A stretch of DNA of 34,892 bases from Candidatus Dojkabacteria bacterium (GTDB taxonomy: Bacteria; Patescibacteriota; Dojkabacteria; SC72; WJKH01), in NCBI GenBank assembly GCA_014729235.1, contig WJKH01000003.1:1-34892 (forward strand). Reading direction: 5' to 3'. The first letter of the stretch is position 1. Every line of letters begins with the position of its first letter. This document shows, one piece after another, positions 1 to 10,640 of the stretch. The translations under genes were made by a program, and so were the position numbers. Under the pieces are notes generated by a model. It worked only from the letters and a program-made list of their open reading frames with translations. It was not told where the DNA came from and ran no database searches.

Positions 1-606
1 ATCCGGACTATCTGTACCAATACCAACTTCATCAGTCAAATTTGTTAGATATATTTCCCCGTCACCCGAATCCCGTGACCAGCTAGCTGAATTTTGAGCG
101 TAAGTAGCGTATGGAACTGCCCGAATCGCCATTCTGCTACCGGAATCCGTAAAAGACTGATCATCCCCGCCACCAAAACCATCCCCATTCGCATCAAATA
201 GAATATGTAAGTACGTCGAAGGGTTATCTGCGAAAGTATCAGTAAAACTTGCAGAACTGCCGGCTCCAGTATCAGAGCCTTCACCTAGAGCCAGGTTAAA
301 AATTCCATCGTATTCTCCTATCTCAATATTTGAAAAATCTTCCTGCCACAAAAGAACTCCTCCGGAGGCAGAATCGTAGTAGCTGATTCTAAAATTACAA
401 CTATCAGCACCTGCAGCAACGCATGCTGGGCTCCCAGTTCCAATATTAATCCCTGTGTTCTTAACAACAATTTTTCCCTGAAAGCTAAAAGTGGCTCTAG
501 TCTCCTGTGCATAAGCAGGTTCATAGCCGTAATAAAGCCATGTAGAAACGATGGAAATAATTGACAGAAGCACAATTACAAATTTTGGCAGTTGTATTTG
601 TCTCAT
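1..606 (-). CDS. N-terminal part of a secreted/surface protein (signal/TM segment MRQIQLPKFVIVLLSIISIVSTWLYYGYEPAYAQ; low-charge Gly/Ser/Asp-rich body), truncated by the window edge
   Basis: Own translation of the reverse strand from CAT at 604-606 is open for 202 codons to base 1 (MRQIQLPKFVIVLL...QETRATFSFQGKIVVKNTGINIGTG...DEVGIGTDSPD). The two listed ORFs 45-284 and 318-575 are out-of-frame shadows. Confidence 0.85.
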   Translation of the reverse strand, partial: MRQIQLPKFVIVLLSIISIVSTWLYYGYEPAYAQETRATFSFQGKIVVKNTGINIGTGSPACVAAGADSCNFRISYYDSASGGVLLWQEDFSNIEIGEYDGIFNLALGEGSDTGAGSSASFTDTFADNPSTYLHILFDANGDGFGGGDDQSFTDSGSRMAIRAVPYATYAQNSASWSRDSGDGEIYLTNLTDEVGIGTDSPD

Positions 607-1054
607 TATTATGGCAGCTTTAATCTCTCTGGTCAGATTACTTTAATATCAAAGTTTTTTTGAGCCTGTGCAAACCTCTCATTCTCTCCTCTTCGTCAAA
701 ATCAGGCCAAGACGCACCAATTCTCCACCGGCTGCACCGCTCGAAAGTAAATTTCTATCGAGCTTTATTCTCCCCTGCTCGTTACCCTAATATACTACTA
801 AAAATGGACAAAGCTGACAAGTTGAAAAAACTAGGAGAAATCTTTCCCAAAAAGGAGATTTGCCCCACACAGTGTTACGTATCGCTTACAAAACCCACCT
901 AAACTCGACGTCCTTAAAACCTACCCCTTAAAACAAGGCCTGGCAACCATAAATCAGCCCGCAAAAGTTACCGTCAAATAACATTTCTCCCGCAAAATGT
1001 GGTAGAGCGGAAAACTTATGAAATATTCCGCGCAGTTTTCTAATCAAGCAACGA

Positions 1055-3643
1055 CTATAAGACAAAACTTATCATTTTTCCTGGAACAAAGATCACCTTC
1101 TTAACATCAGCCCCTTGCAAATACTTTGCAATATTCTCATCCTTCTCGGCTAATGCTCTGACCTCATCCTCTGTTGCTTTTATCGCTGCCACAACCGTGC
1201 CTCGAACCTTGCCATTTATCTGCACTGGAATCTCTACCTCATCCTCTGATGTATCAATTCCCTTAAACTCAGGCCAATCAGCACTATGGATACTGTACTC
1301 ATTCCCCAACTTCTCCCACAATTCTTCAGCCAGATGCGGCGCAAATGGAGCAATTAGTTTCAATAAAATTTCAACCTCAGTCTTGTCAAAATCAGAATCG
1401 CCAAACTCATTGAAAAACTTCATAAGAGCTGCAATTGCAGTATTAAATTTCAACCCCTTCACATCATCGATAATCGTGTCAGAAAGTTTGGCGATAGCCA
1501 CAATCAGTTTTCTATCACCTTGGGAACTGTCAGAATTTTGATCCTTGCCCTTCATAATTTTTTCTACAGCAGCTTCAATTATTCTATAGAATTTCTCCAA
1601 AAACCGCCTCACACCCTTCACTGTCCGAGTATTCCACTCGCAAGTGCCATCGTAGGGGCCCATAAACATCAAGTAACACCGTGCAGTATCAGCCCCATAC
1701 TCATTAACCAAGTCGTCAGGATTTATTACGTTTCCAAGAGATTTCGACATCTTAACGCCTCCTTCACCAAGAACTATCCCATGAACACGCCTCTTTGCAT
1801 AAGGCTCCTTGCCGGGAACAACTCCAATATCATTCAGAAATTTGTGCCAAAACCGCGAATACAACAAATGCAAAGTCGTATGCTCAGCTCCTCCATCATA
1901 AATATCAACAGGCATCCAATAGTCAAGCAGTTTTTTATCGGCCAGACACTTATCATTGTCCGGATCGCAATATCTCAGAAAATACCAGCTTGATCCGGCC
2001 CAATTAGGCATAGTGTCTGTCTCTCTTTGAGCAGATCCGCCGCACTTTGGACACTTCACATTAACCCAATCCGAAATATTTGCTAGAGGAGACTCACCTG
2101 TATCAGTCGGTTCATAACTATCAACCTCAGGCAGCACAACAGGCAGATCTTCTTCCGGAACAGGCACTTCTCCACACTTATCACAAAAGATAATTGGAAT
2201 GGGCTCACCCCAATAATGCTGCCTCGAAAAAATCCAATCTCGTAAGTGATATCTTATAGTGCGCTTCCCCCAACCTTCTTTCTCAATGTAGTCCATGATT
2301 TTTGAAATTGCTTCATCAGTCTTCAAACCATCCAGGAAATCAGAATTCATCATCCGTCCCTCACCTTCAAACACTTGATCAGCCTTAGCAATCTCGGATT
2401 TATCACCATTATCCCCAACCACTACCCGAATCACAGGTAAATCAAATTCCTGCGCAAACTCAAAATCACGCATATCATGCCCCGGCACACCAACAACAGC
2501 TCCTGTCCCGACTGTCATCATTACGAAATCAGCTAAATATATCGGCATAGCCTTTTGAGTCAATGGGTTCTTGCAAAATAATCCAGTAAACACCCCTGTC
2601 TTTTTTCTCCCTTCTTCCAATCTTTCTTTCTCAGTCTTTTCGGCTGTCTTCTTAATATAATCTTTTGCCTGATCCGCAGATTTTGGAGGCATATACTTCA
2701 TAAGTTTTTCCACAATTGGATGCTCCGGAGCAATAACAACAAAAGTAGCCCCGAAGTTAGTATCAGGACGAGTTGTGGAAACTGTAATCTCGAGATTTTC
2801 AAGTTGCTTCATTTCTGTTTCTTCGTTTACAGAGCCTGAAGCCGACTTAACTGCCTCAGCACCTCCGGAATTCTTGGAATCAGACTGTATTTCAGGCTGT
2901 ATTTCAGGCCGCACTATGGGGTATACTATATCTATCCACTCTTTTCGGCCAATCCAATTTCGCTGACTTGCGACCACACTATCCGGATAATCCACCAAAT
3001 CCAATTCATCAGCCAGGCGATCAGCATATTCAGTAATCTTGAGCATCCATTGTTTCAACTTTTTCCTGGTAACGGGTTCACCGCAGCGCTCATGATTGCC
3101 GTCGATAACCTCTTCATTTGCACAACCGGTCTTGCACTTCGGGCACCAGTTTATTGGCATCTCATCCTTGTATGCCAACCCTTTCTTGTATAGCTGCAAG
3201 AATATCCACTGAGTCCATTTATAATAATCAGGATCAGTGGTATCAATCTTTCTGTCCCAATCAAATGACAAGCCGAGTTTTTTCAGCTGTCTCTCAAAAT
3301 TGTCAGTATTTTCTTGCGTGACTTCCTGTGGCTTGCGTTTGTGTTTAATCGCAAAATTTTCCGTAGGCAGACCAAAGGCATCCCACCCCATTGGGTACAT
3401 CACATTGTAGCCAAGCATTCTGTGAAGTCTCGCATACGTGTCCATCATTGAATAATTTCTGGCATGCCCAATATGCATTCCTGCCCCCGATGGATATGGA
3501 AATTCTACAAGTACGTATTTCTTGGGGCGCTGATCAAAGTCCCGTCCATGATACAGTTTTGATTCTGCATCTTTATCAAATTTTTCAAACCATTTTTCTT
3601 GCCACTGCTTCTCAAATCTCGTGGGTTCGTAAGGCATTTTCAT
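1055..3643 (-). CDS. leuS: Leucyl-tRNA synthetase
   Basis: HIGH-type motif (SGAGMHIGHARNY), KMSKS (KMSKSLGNV), TTRPDT editing-domain motif, full-length 862 aa. Confidence 0.97.
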   Translation of the reverse strand: MKMPYEPTRFEKQWQEKWFEKFDKDAESKLYHGRDFDQRPKKYVLVEFPYPSGAGMHIGHARNYSMMDTYARLHRMLGYNVMYPMGWDAFGLPTENFAIKHKRKPQEVTQENTDNFERQLKKLGLSFDWDRKIDTTDPDYYKWTQWIFLQLYKKGLAYKDEMPINWCPKCKTGCANEEVIDGNHERCGEPVTRKKLKQWMLKITEYADRLADELDLVDYPDSVVASQRNWIGRKEWIDIVYPIVRPEIQPEIQSDSKNSGGAEAVKSASGSVNEETEMKQLENLEITVSTTRPDTNFGATFVVIAPEHPIVEKLMKYMPPKSADQAKDYIKKTAEKTEKERLEEGRKKTGVFTGLFCKNPLTQKAMPIYLADFVMMTVGTGAVVGVPGHDMRDFEFAQEFDLPVIRVVVGDNGDKSEIAKADQVFEGEGRMMNSDFLDGLKTDEAISKIMDYIEKEGWGKRTIRYHLRDWIFSRQHYWGEPIPIIFCDKCGEVPVPEEDLPVVLPEVDSYEPTDTGESPLANISDWVNVKCPKCGGSAQRETDTMPNWAGSSWYFLRYCDPDNDKCLADKKLLDYWMPVDIYDGGAEHTTLHLLYSRFWHKFLNDIGVVPGKEPYAKRRVHGIVLGEGGVKMSKSLGNVINPDDLVNEYGADTARCYLMFMGPYDGTCEWNTRTVKGVRRFLEKFYRIIEAAVEKIMKGKDQNSDSSQGDRKLIVAIAKLSDTIIDDVKGLKFNTAIAALMKFFNEFGDSDFDKTEVEILLKLIAPFAPHLAEELWEKLGNEYSIHSADWPEFKGIDTSEDEVEIPVQINGKVRGTVVAAIKATEDEVRALAEKDENIAKYLQGADVKKVIFVPGKMISFVL

Positions 3644-3962
3644 TTATTTAATAATTTATTCGCCGCGTCTCGTGCTTATGATACCCGGAAATATCTGAAA
3701 AATCAATGTTCTTAAAGTCTTCAGGGGCTTTTTCTTTGTATTAGTCTATTTGTCGTGAAACCTTGCTTGTTTCACGTTGTTCGTGGGTTTCATGATTTGT
3801 TAAATCTGAATAAGATTTTTGCTCGGTTTGTGTCCTAAGTCTATTTTTAAGAGGCTTATATGAGAATCTTGAGAACAAAAGAGATTGGAATAAGTTTTTC
3901 AATTTGGAGATGGCGGGTCGATTCTTGAACACCTAGAGAGATTGCAACACTGGAAGTTTTTG

Positions 3963-4586
3963 CTAGCGTAGATTTGTTTCTTGAAGTTCTTTTGGTAAAT
4001 CACCAAACTTTAAAACTGGACATTCATTATTTATCCAATTAGCATCAATCTTGTAAATTTTCTCGTAAACAAAATCTGCACTCCCAAACATCGCGTCATT
4101 CCAATCAAAACCCAACAAGCCTGAATATTTCTTAACAAACTCTTTTGAATCAGCCTCAATTTCAACCCAAGGTGATAAACCTGGCCAAGTATCGATATCA
4201 AATTCAACATTATCACTTTCAATTACATATCGAATCCTCTTGGTCTCTTGATATGCTTTTTCGAATAACCCAACAGATTTTAGAAACTCTCGGGCCTTAT
4301 CAAAGCTATCAACAATTAACTCGACTTCTTCTACTCCATCAAGACTCTTATCAGTAACTCTTTTATAAGTCATAGTTACTTTATCAACTTCATCTCGAAC
4401 TCTAGCCCAAGCTCCATCCTTTTCAATAGGAAGATTATAAACACAACGTCTTAATAATCTTTCATCAAAAACTTTTTTTGCACCAATCTTTGCTAGCTTT
4501 TTTTGCAAATTCTCTTTATTAATATTAATAAACTTTGCTTCGATTTCTTTTCCCATCTTATAAATATTACAAGTTAAATAATGCAT
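3963..4586 (-). CDS. CYTH-domain protein (class IV adenylate cyclase / triphosphatase-like); true start is likely MGKEIEAKF at about 4556
   Basis: ExExK-type N-terminus (EIEAKF), RVRDEVDKVTMTYKR, EVEL, EFDIDTWPGLSPWVEIEA. Confidence 0.8.
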   Translation of the reverse strand: MHYLTCNIYKMGKEIEAKFININKENLQKKLAKIGAKKVFDERLLRRCVYNLPIEKDGAWARVRDEVDKVTMTYKRVTDKSLDGVEEVELIVDSFDKAREFLKSVGLFEKAYQETKRIRYVIESDNVEFDIDTWPGLSPWVEIEADSKEFVKKYSGLLGFDWNDAMFGSADFVYEKIYKIDANWINNECPVLKFGDLPKELQETNLR

Positions 4587-4680
4587 ATCTTATCATGTTT
4601 ACGATTCCTGCCGAATTTCATACACAAAGATACTCATTTTACCCCTCTCACACTATACCGGTGTCGAGGGAGTGATTGGG

Positions 4681-4754
4681 TGGACCTGAGGGGACTTGAA
4701 CCCCTGACCTTTTGTATGCCATACAAATGCTCTAGCCAGCTGAGCTACAGGCCC
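4681..4754 (-). tRNA. tRNA-Ala (anticodon GGC)
   Basis: Cloverleaf on reverse strand GGGCCTGTAGCTCAGCTGGCTAGAGCATTTGTATGGCATACAAAAGGTCAGGGGTTCAAGTCCCCTCAGGTCCA; anticodon loop ATGGCAT; G3-U70 identity pair. Confidence 0.95.
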
Positions 4755-4855
4755 GCACCTTGTAAAGACAATTATACCACAGACAAGGATAATTTATGTA
4801 ACCCATAAATTCTAATTACAAGTGCAACCATTTGGGAAATCAAATGGATTTGACA

Positions 4856-4950
4856 CCCAAAGGCAAACCCCGGACCCTTTTCCCGCAATAACTGGCGGAT
4901 TTTCTATCCGTACGTTATCTACTCTCTGGACATCACAGGCCCTTTAGACT
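4856..4950. repeat. Degenerate copy of the 10.6-10.8 kb palindromic repeat element
   Basis: ggcaaaccccggacccttttcccgcaataactggcggattttctatccgtacgttatctactctctggacatcacaggccc aligns with ggctaaaaccagaccccttttcaccatagataacggagtttttgtccgtttgttatctgctctctctcagcatcacaaaccc at about 10593. Confidence 0.5.
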
Positions 4951-5141
4951 CCAGGAACCACGTTCTACCGCAACCTCATGAGACAGATAACAGAGAGCCT
5001 TACAGCTGCAAAATTCAAATCCGGACATCTGTCACATGAGACAAAATTCACACTTTCGCTAAATAGAGCCAAACTCCACAGCAACAAAGACATTGGAATT
5101 GATATTTCAGCGTCTTAATGGTAATATCGCAATGCAGTATT

Positions 5142-5279
5142 CGAAATGATCCTGTATGAAAAGGCGACTAGGACTCTTTACAATAGCTTGAGGTCAATCT
5201 TACCTACACCCGGAATAGATTCAACCTGTCGGCTGAGCGCGCTTTTCAACTGCTGTCTTCTTTCTTAACTTAAATTAAT
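5142..5279 (+). repeat. Copy A of a dispersed element of about 140 bp (see 25187-25345)
   Basis: Nearly co-linear with 25206-25343, including the identical blocks gactaggactc and cggctgagcgcgcttttcaactgc. Confidence 0.85.
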
Positions 5280-5366
5280 ATTAATACAAGATATTCGGAA
5301 TCCAAAAATTACCGTTCTATTGATTTTTGGATTTCATAGCTCACATTAAATTAATTCAAAAAAAAT

Positions 5367-6485
5367 ATGCCTCCCTCCCCGTCAAAACCAAGGACCCCCG
5401 ATACAGCTGCAGAACCAGAGTCTGCTGAGCCTGGAGATAAAGAAGCAATAAATGTTATCGCCGAAGCCGTTAACTTACTGACAGGTCAAAACCCCAGAGA
5501 AACAACACCTTTTCAAGAGTGGCTCCGAGAAACTCCAGAGGATCAAACACCTCAACCCACCCCTGGCGAAGAAGGAAAAGTTCAGGAATCTTACACCCCT
5601 CTTGATTCTACTGAGATAAAGATACTAATGACTGAACTTGCAGACTTACTTCATCTTCTTGAGCATCCCGATAGCTACACAGTTAGTCCTCAAAAGGCCC
5701 AGCTTTCAACGCAAGTCCATAATTTAACAACAACCATAGCGGCAGATCAATCCCCAACAATCCCAGGTGTCCCGTTCAAACTCCTGGGAGAGAGGGTTCG
5801 TTGCCAAGTACGAAAGAACAGGAACACGCAACCCAATCTCCCAAGTTTTGGCGTAGAATTTGCAACACCAGTGAAACTGTCCTCTACTACAGATGAGAGA
5901 AGTGAATTCAATGTCTCGAATGCATTAGCATCGCTCGTTATCGCCTATGCAGAAATGATAGTAGCCCAAACTCAGCCTGAAACACAGGAATATGGACAAG
6001 TTGACAGAAAAAAGGCCGCTAAAATTACGGAACTAGACCCGGATGAAATGATCGAGACTCTCATAGATGCCTTTACGGATACCCCAATCGCGCAATTAAC
6101 TATTGGGTGTTTCCACTCCAAACCTCAACCAGAGGGACCACCCCCACTCTCAAAAAACGATTGGTCACTTTCAATTCAACGATATCCAAATCGTGTACAA
6201 GTAACTTTTAGATTATTACGATCAGGGAGAACTTTTAACCGCCTTTCCCCGGTAGTGGCACTTGATGAAGATAAATTACGAGAGCTATTTACTATCAGTA
6301 ACGGCGACTTCACTCAAGAGGGAGAAGCTGATAGGCAAATAGATGTGATTACAGCGAGAATCCTCCTAAAGATTATGAACAGCACTGAAGACCTTCGAAA
6401 GATCGAAGATGGCCTCGAGAAAATATTTGATCACCTCCAAGAAATTGCTGATGAACAAGATGAAAAACATAAGGAACAAGCCTAA
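5367..6485 (+). CDS. Hypothetical protein, 372 aa, no recognised domain; Pro/Glu-rich disordered N-terminus
   Basis: Long open frame on the non-housekeeping strand with coding-like composition; followed by def in the same orientation. Confidence 0.65.
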   Translation: MPPSPSKPRTPDTAAEPESAEPGDKEAINVIAEAVNLLTGQNPRETTPFQEWLRETPEDQTPQPTPGEEGKVQESYTPLDSTEIKILMTELADLLHLLEHPDSYTVSPQKAQLSTQVHNLTTTIAADQSPTIPGVPFKLLGERVRCQVRKNRNTQPNLPSFGVEFATPVKLSSTTDERSEFNVSNALASLVIAYAEMIVAQTQPETQEYGQVDRKKAAKITELDPDEMIETLIDAFTDTPIAQLTIGCFHSKPQPEGPPPLSKNDWSLSIQRYPNRVQVTFRLLRSGRTFNRLSPVVALDEDKLRELFTISNGDFTQEGEADRQIDVITARILLKIMNSTEDLRKIEDGLEKIFDHLQEIADEQDEKHKEQA

Positions 6486-6673
6486 ACCACAAAGCAAGTT
6501 GCCAATGAGTGCTGGCCGCCGTCAAATCTACACCACCGTAAACCGAGTATATAGTAAACTCTATTTTCCCTTGCTATCCCCAGCAACAGCATAAACCCAT
6601 CGAGACTAGGAAATTTTGATCAGAAGCCCTCGAAATGCTATAATTAAACCATAAAGCAAATACTGAATTACAA

Positions 6674-7183
6674 ATGACAGAAGAATTGAAACCATACAAA
6701 ATACTCGTCGAACAGAACCCTGAAGATCGCAAACAGCTTCGGAAAAGATCATCACAAGTACCCCCTGAGGAGATTACAACTAAAGAGTTCCGGACATTCT
6801 TGGAAAAATTACGCCTTACACTCAAAGAAAGTGAAAGTGACCTCGAAGAAGGATTCATTAGCGTAGGACTGGCAGCACCACAAGTCGGCATCCGAAAAAG
6901 AGTATTCCTTGCCCTGGACAATAATTCAGAAGAAGTAATCACATATATTAACCCTAAACTCAAATTGCTGGGACAAGTCAGAGATATAAGAGCTGAATAT
7001 TGCCTGAGTATCCCCGGAGAATCAGGAGAAGTTGCCCGTCACAAGAGAATTCAGATCACATATATGGACCACGAAGGCCGAGAACAAAAAAAGAAGTTCT
7101 CCGGCTTCAACGCACGATTGATTCAGCACGAATTTGACCATCTTGAAGGAATTCTTTTCATAGATCGATTGAAGACAAACTAG
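6674..7183 (+). CDS. def: Peptide deformylase
   Basis: GLAAPQVG motif, ECLS-like motif (EYCLS), HEFDH metal-binding motif (QHEFDHLEG). Confidence 0.93.
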   Translation: MTEELKPYKILVEQNPEDRKQLRKRSSQVPPEEITTKEFRTFLEKLRLTLKESESDLEEGFISVGLAAPQVGIRKRVFLALDNNSEEVITYINPKLKLLGQVRDIRAEYCLSIPGESGEVARHKRIQITYMDHEGREQKKKFSGFNARLIQHEFDHLEGILFIDRLKTN

Positions 7184-7250
7184 ACGAAAGTTTGGATAAA
7201 GGGAAAAATCCTTCCCAATAAACCCAACAAATCATTCAAAGAAAAACATA

Positions 7251-8657
7251 TTACTGACCACAAACCTTTCGAGTCATATACGAAGCCGGATTTACAGTAT
7301 TCCAACGACCATTCTTCCAAACCATAAAATGAATATGAATCCCTGTTGCAGTACCTGAAGCACCCATCTTGCCCAAAGCCTGACCACGCTTCACCTTCTG
7401 CCCTTTCTTCACGTAAATTGAACGCATATGCCCGTAAACCGTTACAAATCCATTTCCGTGATCAACCTCCACCCCCCAACCAGTCCCGGAACCACCATAC
7501 AAACTCCCTTTTGAAGGACAATGGCCGGAGTGACAACCTGCAAATGTAACCACACCCGAAGCTGCAGCTACTAGATCGGGACTGCCCCCATCTGCTATAT
7601 CCACACCATTATGCCATGAATGGAAACACTGGGTAACTCCTCCCCGTCCGCCTTCAACAGGCCAACTCAAGAAACGGCCAACATCACCACTCCCACGGGA
7701 ATATTTAACTACACCTGAGTATGAAACTGCGTTATCCTCTGTTATCGGAAGACGACCTTCAGGTACAAAAAGTTCCTGGCCCTCCTCTAAGTCAAAGGGC
7801 GGATCCAACCAATTTGAGTCAGCTATACTCTGCATAACTGCCTGAACAGTTTGATCATCACGTTTATACCGCTCAGCAAACTTTTCAAGGGTATCACCCT
7901 TTTGAACTTCTCTAATTACACCGTCACCAGGGGGAATTTTCAATACATCGCCAGGATGAATTACACTTACCTCTGACAAATCATTTGCCCATCTCATAGT
8001 TTCCTCAGACACACCAAAGAAATTTGCAATTTGATTGATAGTATCTCCGCCCTTCACAACATACTCTACTACTCCGATTCTCCCGCGATCATCTGGTATC
8101 TGAGTATTTGTTGAAGCATTCTGCACAAATAAATCTCGATTTACTGCCTGATCACTATACTCACCAGACACCTCATAGATACTATAAGCCTCTACTGTAT
8201 TAATAACATTTACCCTATAGCGTCCAAAGATTAAAAGGCCCGACAAAAGCAATACACTAATAACCTGGACGGAGTGCTTAAAAAGATTTCCGCGTCCCCA
8301 AAATAAGTTCCGTACAATAAAACGCTTGATTGAGTCAAATGATGAGCTGAAGACCTCGGCAAAAACTGATATCAAAATGTAAATAACTCGCATTCTGACA
8401 CTGATATAGACAAAGAAACTCACAAGAAAAGCAATAGGACTCCCGCCCTTTAGGAATTGTTTCAAAAAATCGGCTAGTTTTGAACTGAAAACTGACTTAT
8501 CATCCAGCTCGAAATCATCAAATTTAGCATATCCAGTATCTTCCGGAGAATCAGGATCCTCAGCAATATCAAATTTGCGCTTTTGCTCCATTTCGAGAAC
8601 CAGCTGCTTAAACCCCTGAGTTCCAAAAATTTTCGAATCTTTTCGCGACGGTTTCAT
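7251..8657 (-). CDS. Membrane-anchored LysM-domain M23 family metallopeptidase
   Basis: TM segment, two LysM repeats (YVVKGGDTINQIANFFGVS..., EVQKGDTLEKFAERYKRD...), M23 motifs HNGVDIA, GHM, HIHFMVWKNG. Confidence 0.92.
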   Translation of the reverse strand: MKPSRKDSKIFGTQGFKQLVLEMEQKRKFDIAEDPDSPEDTGYAKFDDFELDDKSVFSSKLADFLKQFLKGGSPIAFLVSFFVYISVRMRVIYILISVFAEVFSSSFDSIKRFIVRNLFWGRGNLFKHSVQVISVLLLSGLLIFGRYRVNVINTVEAYSIYEVSGEYSDQAVNRDLFVQNASTNTQIPDDRGRIGVVEYVVKGGDTINQIANFFGVSEETMRWANDLSEVSVIHPGDVLKIPPGDGVIREVQKGDTLEKFAERYKRDDQTVQAVMQSIADSNWLDPPFDLEEGQELFVPEGRLPITEDNAVSYSGVVKYSRGSGDVGRFLSWPVEGGRGGVTQCFHSWHNGVDIADGGSPDLVAAASGVVTFAGCHSGHCPSKGSLYGGSGTGWGVEVDHGNGFVTVYGHMRSIYVKKGQKVKRGQALGKMGASGTATGIHIHFMVWKNGRWNTVNPASYMTRKVCGQ

Positions 8658-8709
8658 AGGTTGCCTATTTTACCATTAATTGAGAAAAAATCGAGTAAAC
8701 TGATTTGAG

Positions 8710-9966
8710 CTAAACAGAAGCCTCATGCAGAGTAGCCAAAAACTCCTTGTTACTCTTGGTTTTCTTCATGCGGGAAATCAGAACTTCAGTCGGATTTTCA
8801 TCCTTTTCAAGAACCTCAAGCATCCTTCGAATTCTCCAGACCTGGTTTAACACCTCTTTATCAAGCAAAAGCTCCTCATTTCGAGTACCACTTCTGACAA
8901 CATCAATTGCAGGGAAAATCCTTCGCTGTTGCAGCTTACGATCAAGGTGCAGTTCCATATTTCCGGTTCCCTTAAATTCTTCATATATCAAATCATCCAT
9001 TCTGCTGCCTGTGTCAATAAGCGCTGTAGCCAAAATAGTCAGACTGCCGCCATTTTCAAAATTCCTGGCAGCACCAAAGAATTTCTTTGGCGGAAACAAT
9101 GCAACAGGGTCAAAGCCTCCGGAAAGCGTTCTCCCGGATGTCGGCATGGTAATGTTGTACGCCCTGGCAAGCCGAGTAATGCTATCCATCAGGATAACGA
9201 CATTTTCACCCCATTCTGCCATCCGTTTAGCTTTCTCGAGAGCCATTTCAGCAACCCGACAATTATGCTCAGGCATCTCATCAAAGTTAGAAGCATAAAC
9301 TTCCCCATTCACATTTCGCTGGATATCAGTAACCTCTTCAGGACGCTCGCCAATTAGGACAACCATAAGTTTCGCCTCAGGACAATTCTCCGCAATACCG
9401 CATGCAACATCTTTTAAAAGCCAAGTTTTACCGGCCTTTGGAGGAGACACAATCATACCGCGCTGGCCATATCCAATCGGACTCAGCAAGTCAATAATCC
9501 GGGTAGAAATAATATCCGGCTCCGTCTCAAGCTTCAGCTGTTTTTTCGGGAACACAGGGGTCATTTTATTAAAGCTGGAACGCTTCGTAGCTTCAGATGC
9601 AGTCTTTCCGTAAACAGTCTCTACACGAAGTAGACTCAAGTACCTTTCCTTGTCTTTCGGAAGTCTGGCAGGGCCGGAAACAACATCCCCCATTCTTAAA
9701 TTAAACTTCTTGATCTGCGATCCGGAAATATACACATCATTATCGCCGGCAAGTAATCCATCCGTTCTTAAAAGTCCATGAGTACCATCATTCATAATCT
9801 CCAGAATACCCTCAATAGATACAAAGCCGTCCTTCTTGGTAACAACCTTCAATATCTCAAGAATGAGCTCATGCTTATTAAGTTCTGCAAAGTCTTCCAC
9901 CTTCATCTCACGAGCTTTTTTACGAAGCTCAGCCAGACTCATTCCATCCAGTTCTTTAAGTTTCAT
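8710..9966 (-). CDS. rho: Transcription termination factor Rho
   Basis: GYGQRGMIVSPPKAGKTWLLKDVA (Walker A), ERPEEVTDIQR, DSITRLARAYN, SGRTLSGGFDP. Confidence 0.97.
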   Translation of the reverse strand: MKLKELDGMSLAELRKKAREMKVEDFAELNKHELILEILKVVTKKDGFVSIEGILEIMNDGTHGLLRTDGLLAGDNDVYISGSQIKKFNLRMGDVVSGPARLPKDKERYLSLLRVETVYGKTASEATKRSSFNKMTPVFPKKQLKLETEPDIISTRIIDLLSPIGYGQRGMIVSPPKAGKTWLLKDVACGIAENCPEAKLMVVLIGERPEEVTDIQRNVNGEVYASNFDEMPEHNCRVAEMALEKAKRMAEWGENVVILMDSITRLARAYNITMPTSGRTLSGGFDPVALFPPKKFFGAARNFENGGSLTILATALIDTGSRMDDLIYEEFKGTGNMELHLDRKLQQRRIFPAIDVVRSGTRNEELLLDKEVLNQVWRIRRMLEVLEKDENPTEVLISRMKKTKSNKEFLATLHEASV

Positions 9967-10169
9967 CTAACAATATAATTAATAAATTTATATAGAAAAC
10001 AAATTCGAATACCCAAGCAGATTTACAGATTAAACTAAAGAAAATAGTTCCATAAAGGGCCCGGGAAAAGTTTTTAAAATTGAAAAAGAGTTAATCAATA
10101 GCAGTTATTGAGAAAGTATAGACCAGGAATAATTTAAAGTCAAACTGAAATACACCTAAAATAGCAAAG

Positions 10170-10205
10170 AAAAAAAAAGGGATCGGCACTGCCCCAACCG
10201 ACCCC
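10170..10205 (-). terminator. Rho-independent terminator (minus strand)
   Basis: Reverse strand GGGGTCGG-TTGGGGCAGTG-CCGATCCC followed by an uninterrupted T tract; 8-bp stem with one G-U. Confidence 0.75.
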
Positions 10206-10640
10206 GGTGAATTTCAGTTAACTTTTAACAAAAAGTCATCGAAGTACGTTGGAAATCTAGTGGACTTATCCATATGCCCAGTTGTGTAGAACACCCCAGA
10301 CATAGGGAAAAATCCACTAAACACTAAGTATTTAAATGAGCTAATCATAATTATATCCCCTAACCAAATAACTGTCAAGCCCCTATTATATATCCACATA
10401 TGCACCTTCCAACAAGATTCCTGGACTTTGCTTGTTAACAAAGGTATTTGATCAGGCAACACTAATTCACTTCACGAGATTGTTACGAAAGATCGGTCGG
10501 CAATACTGGTGTTACGCGAGTTGTGGATAAGTGCTGCAAGGCTTATTCTCAAAGCTTTTTACCCCTCCTCTCCTATGGGTTTGGCACTTCAAGGCTAAAA
10601 CCAGACCCCTTTTCACCATAGATAACGGAGTTTTTGTCCG

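Noticed and set aside
660-902. 80-aa plus-strand ORF between the edge CDS and leuS
   Set aside because: No domain or convincing start context; likely intergenic.
3741-3932. 63-aa minus-strand ORF
   Set aside because: Low-complexity, no family resemblance, overlaps a hairpin region; probably chance.
4581-4808. 75-aa ORF with VDLRGLEPLTFCMPYKCSSQLSYRPA
   Set aside because: This is the classic antisense translation of a tRNA gene (tRNA-Ala at 4681-4754).
8747-9357. Plus-strand ORFs of 142-183 aa antisense to rho
   Set aside because: Shadow ORFs opposite a strongly conserved gene.
10214-10462. 82-aa minus-strand ORF upstream of a terminator
   Set aside because: GTG start, weak ribosome-binding context, no recognisable domain; kept only as a possibility in the terminator finding.
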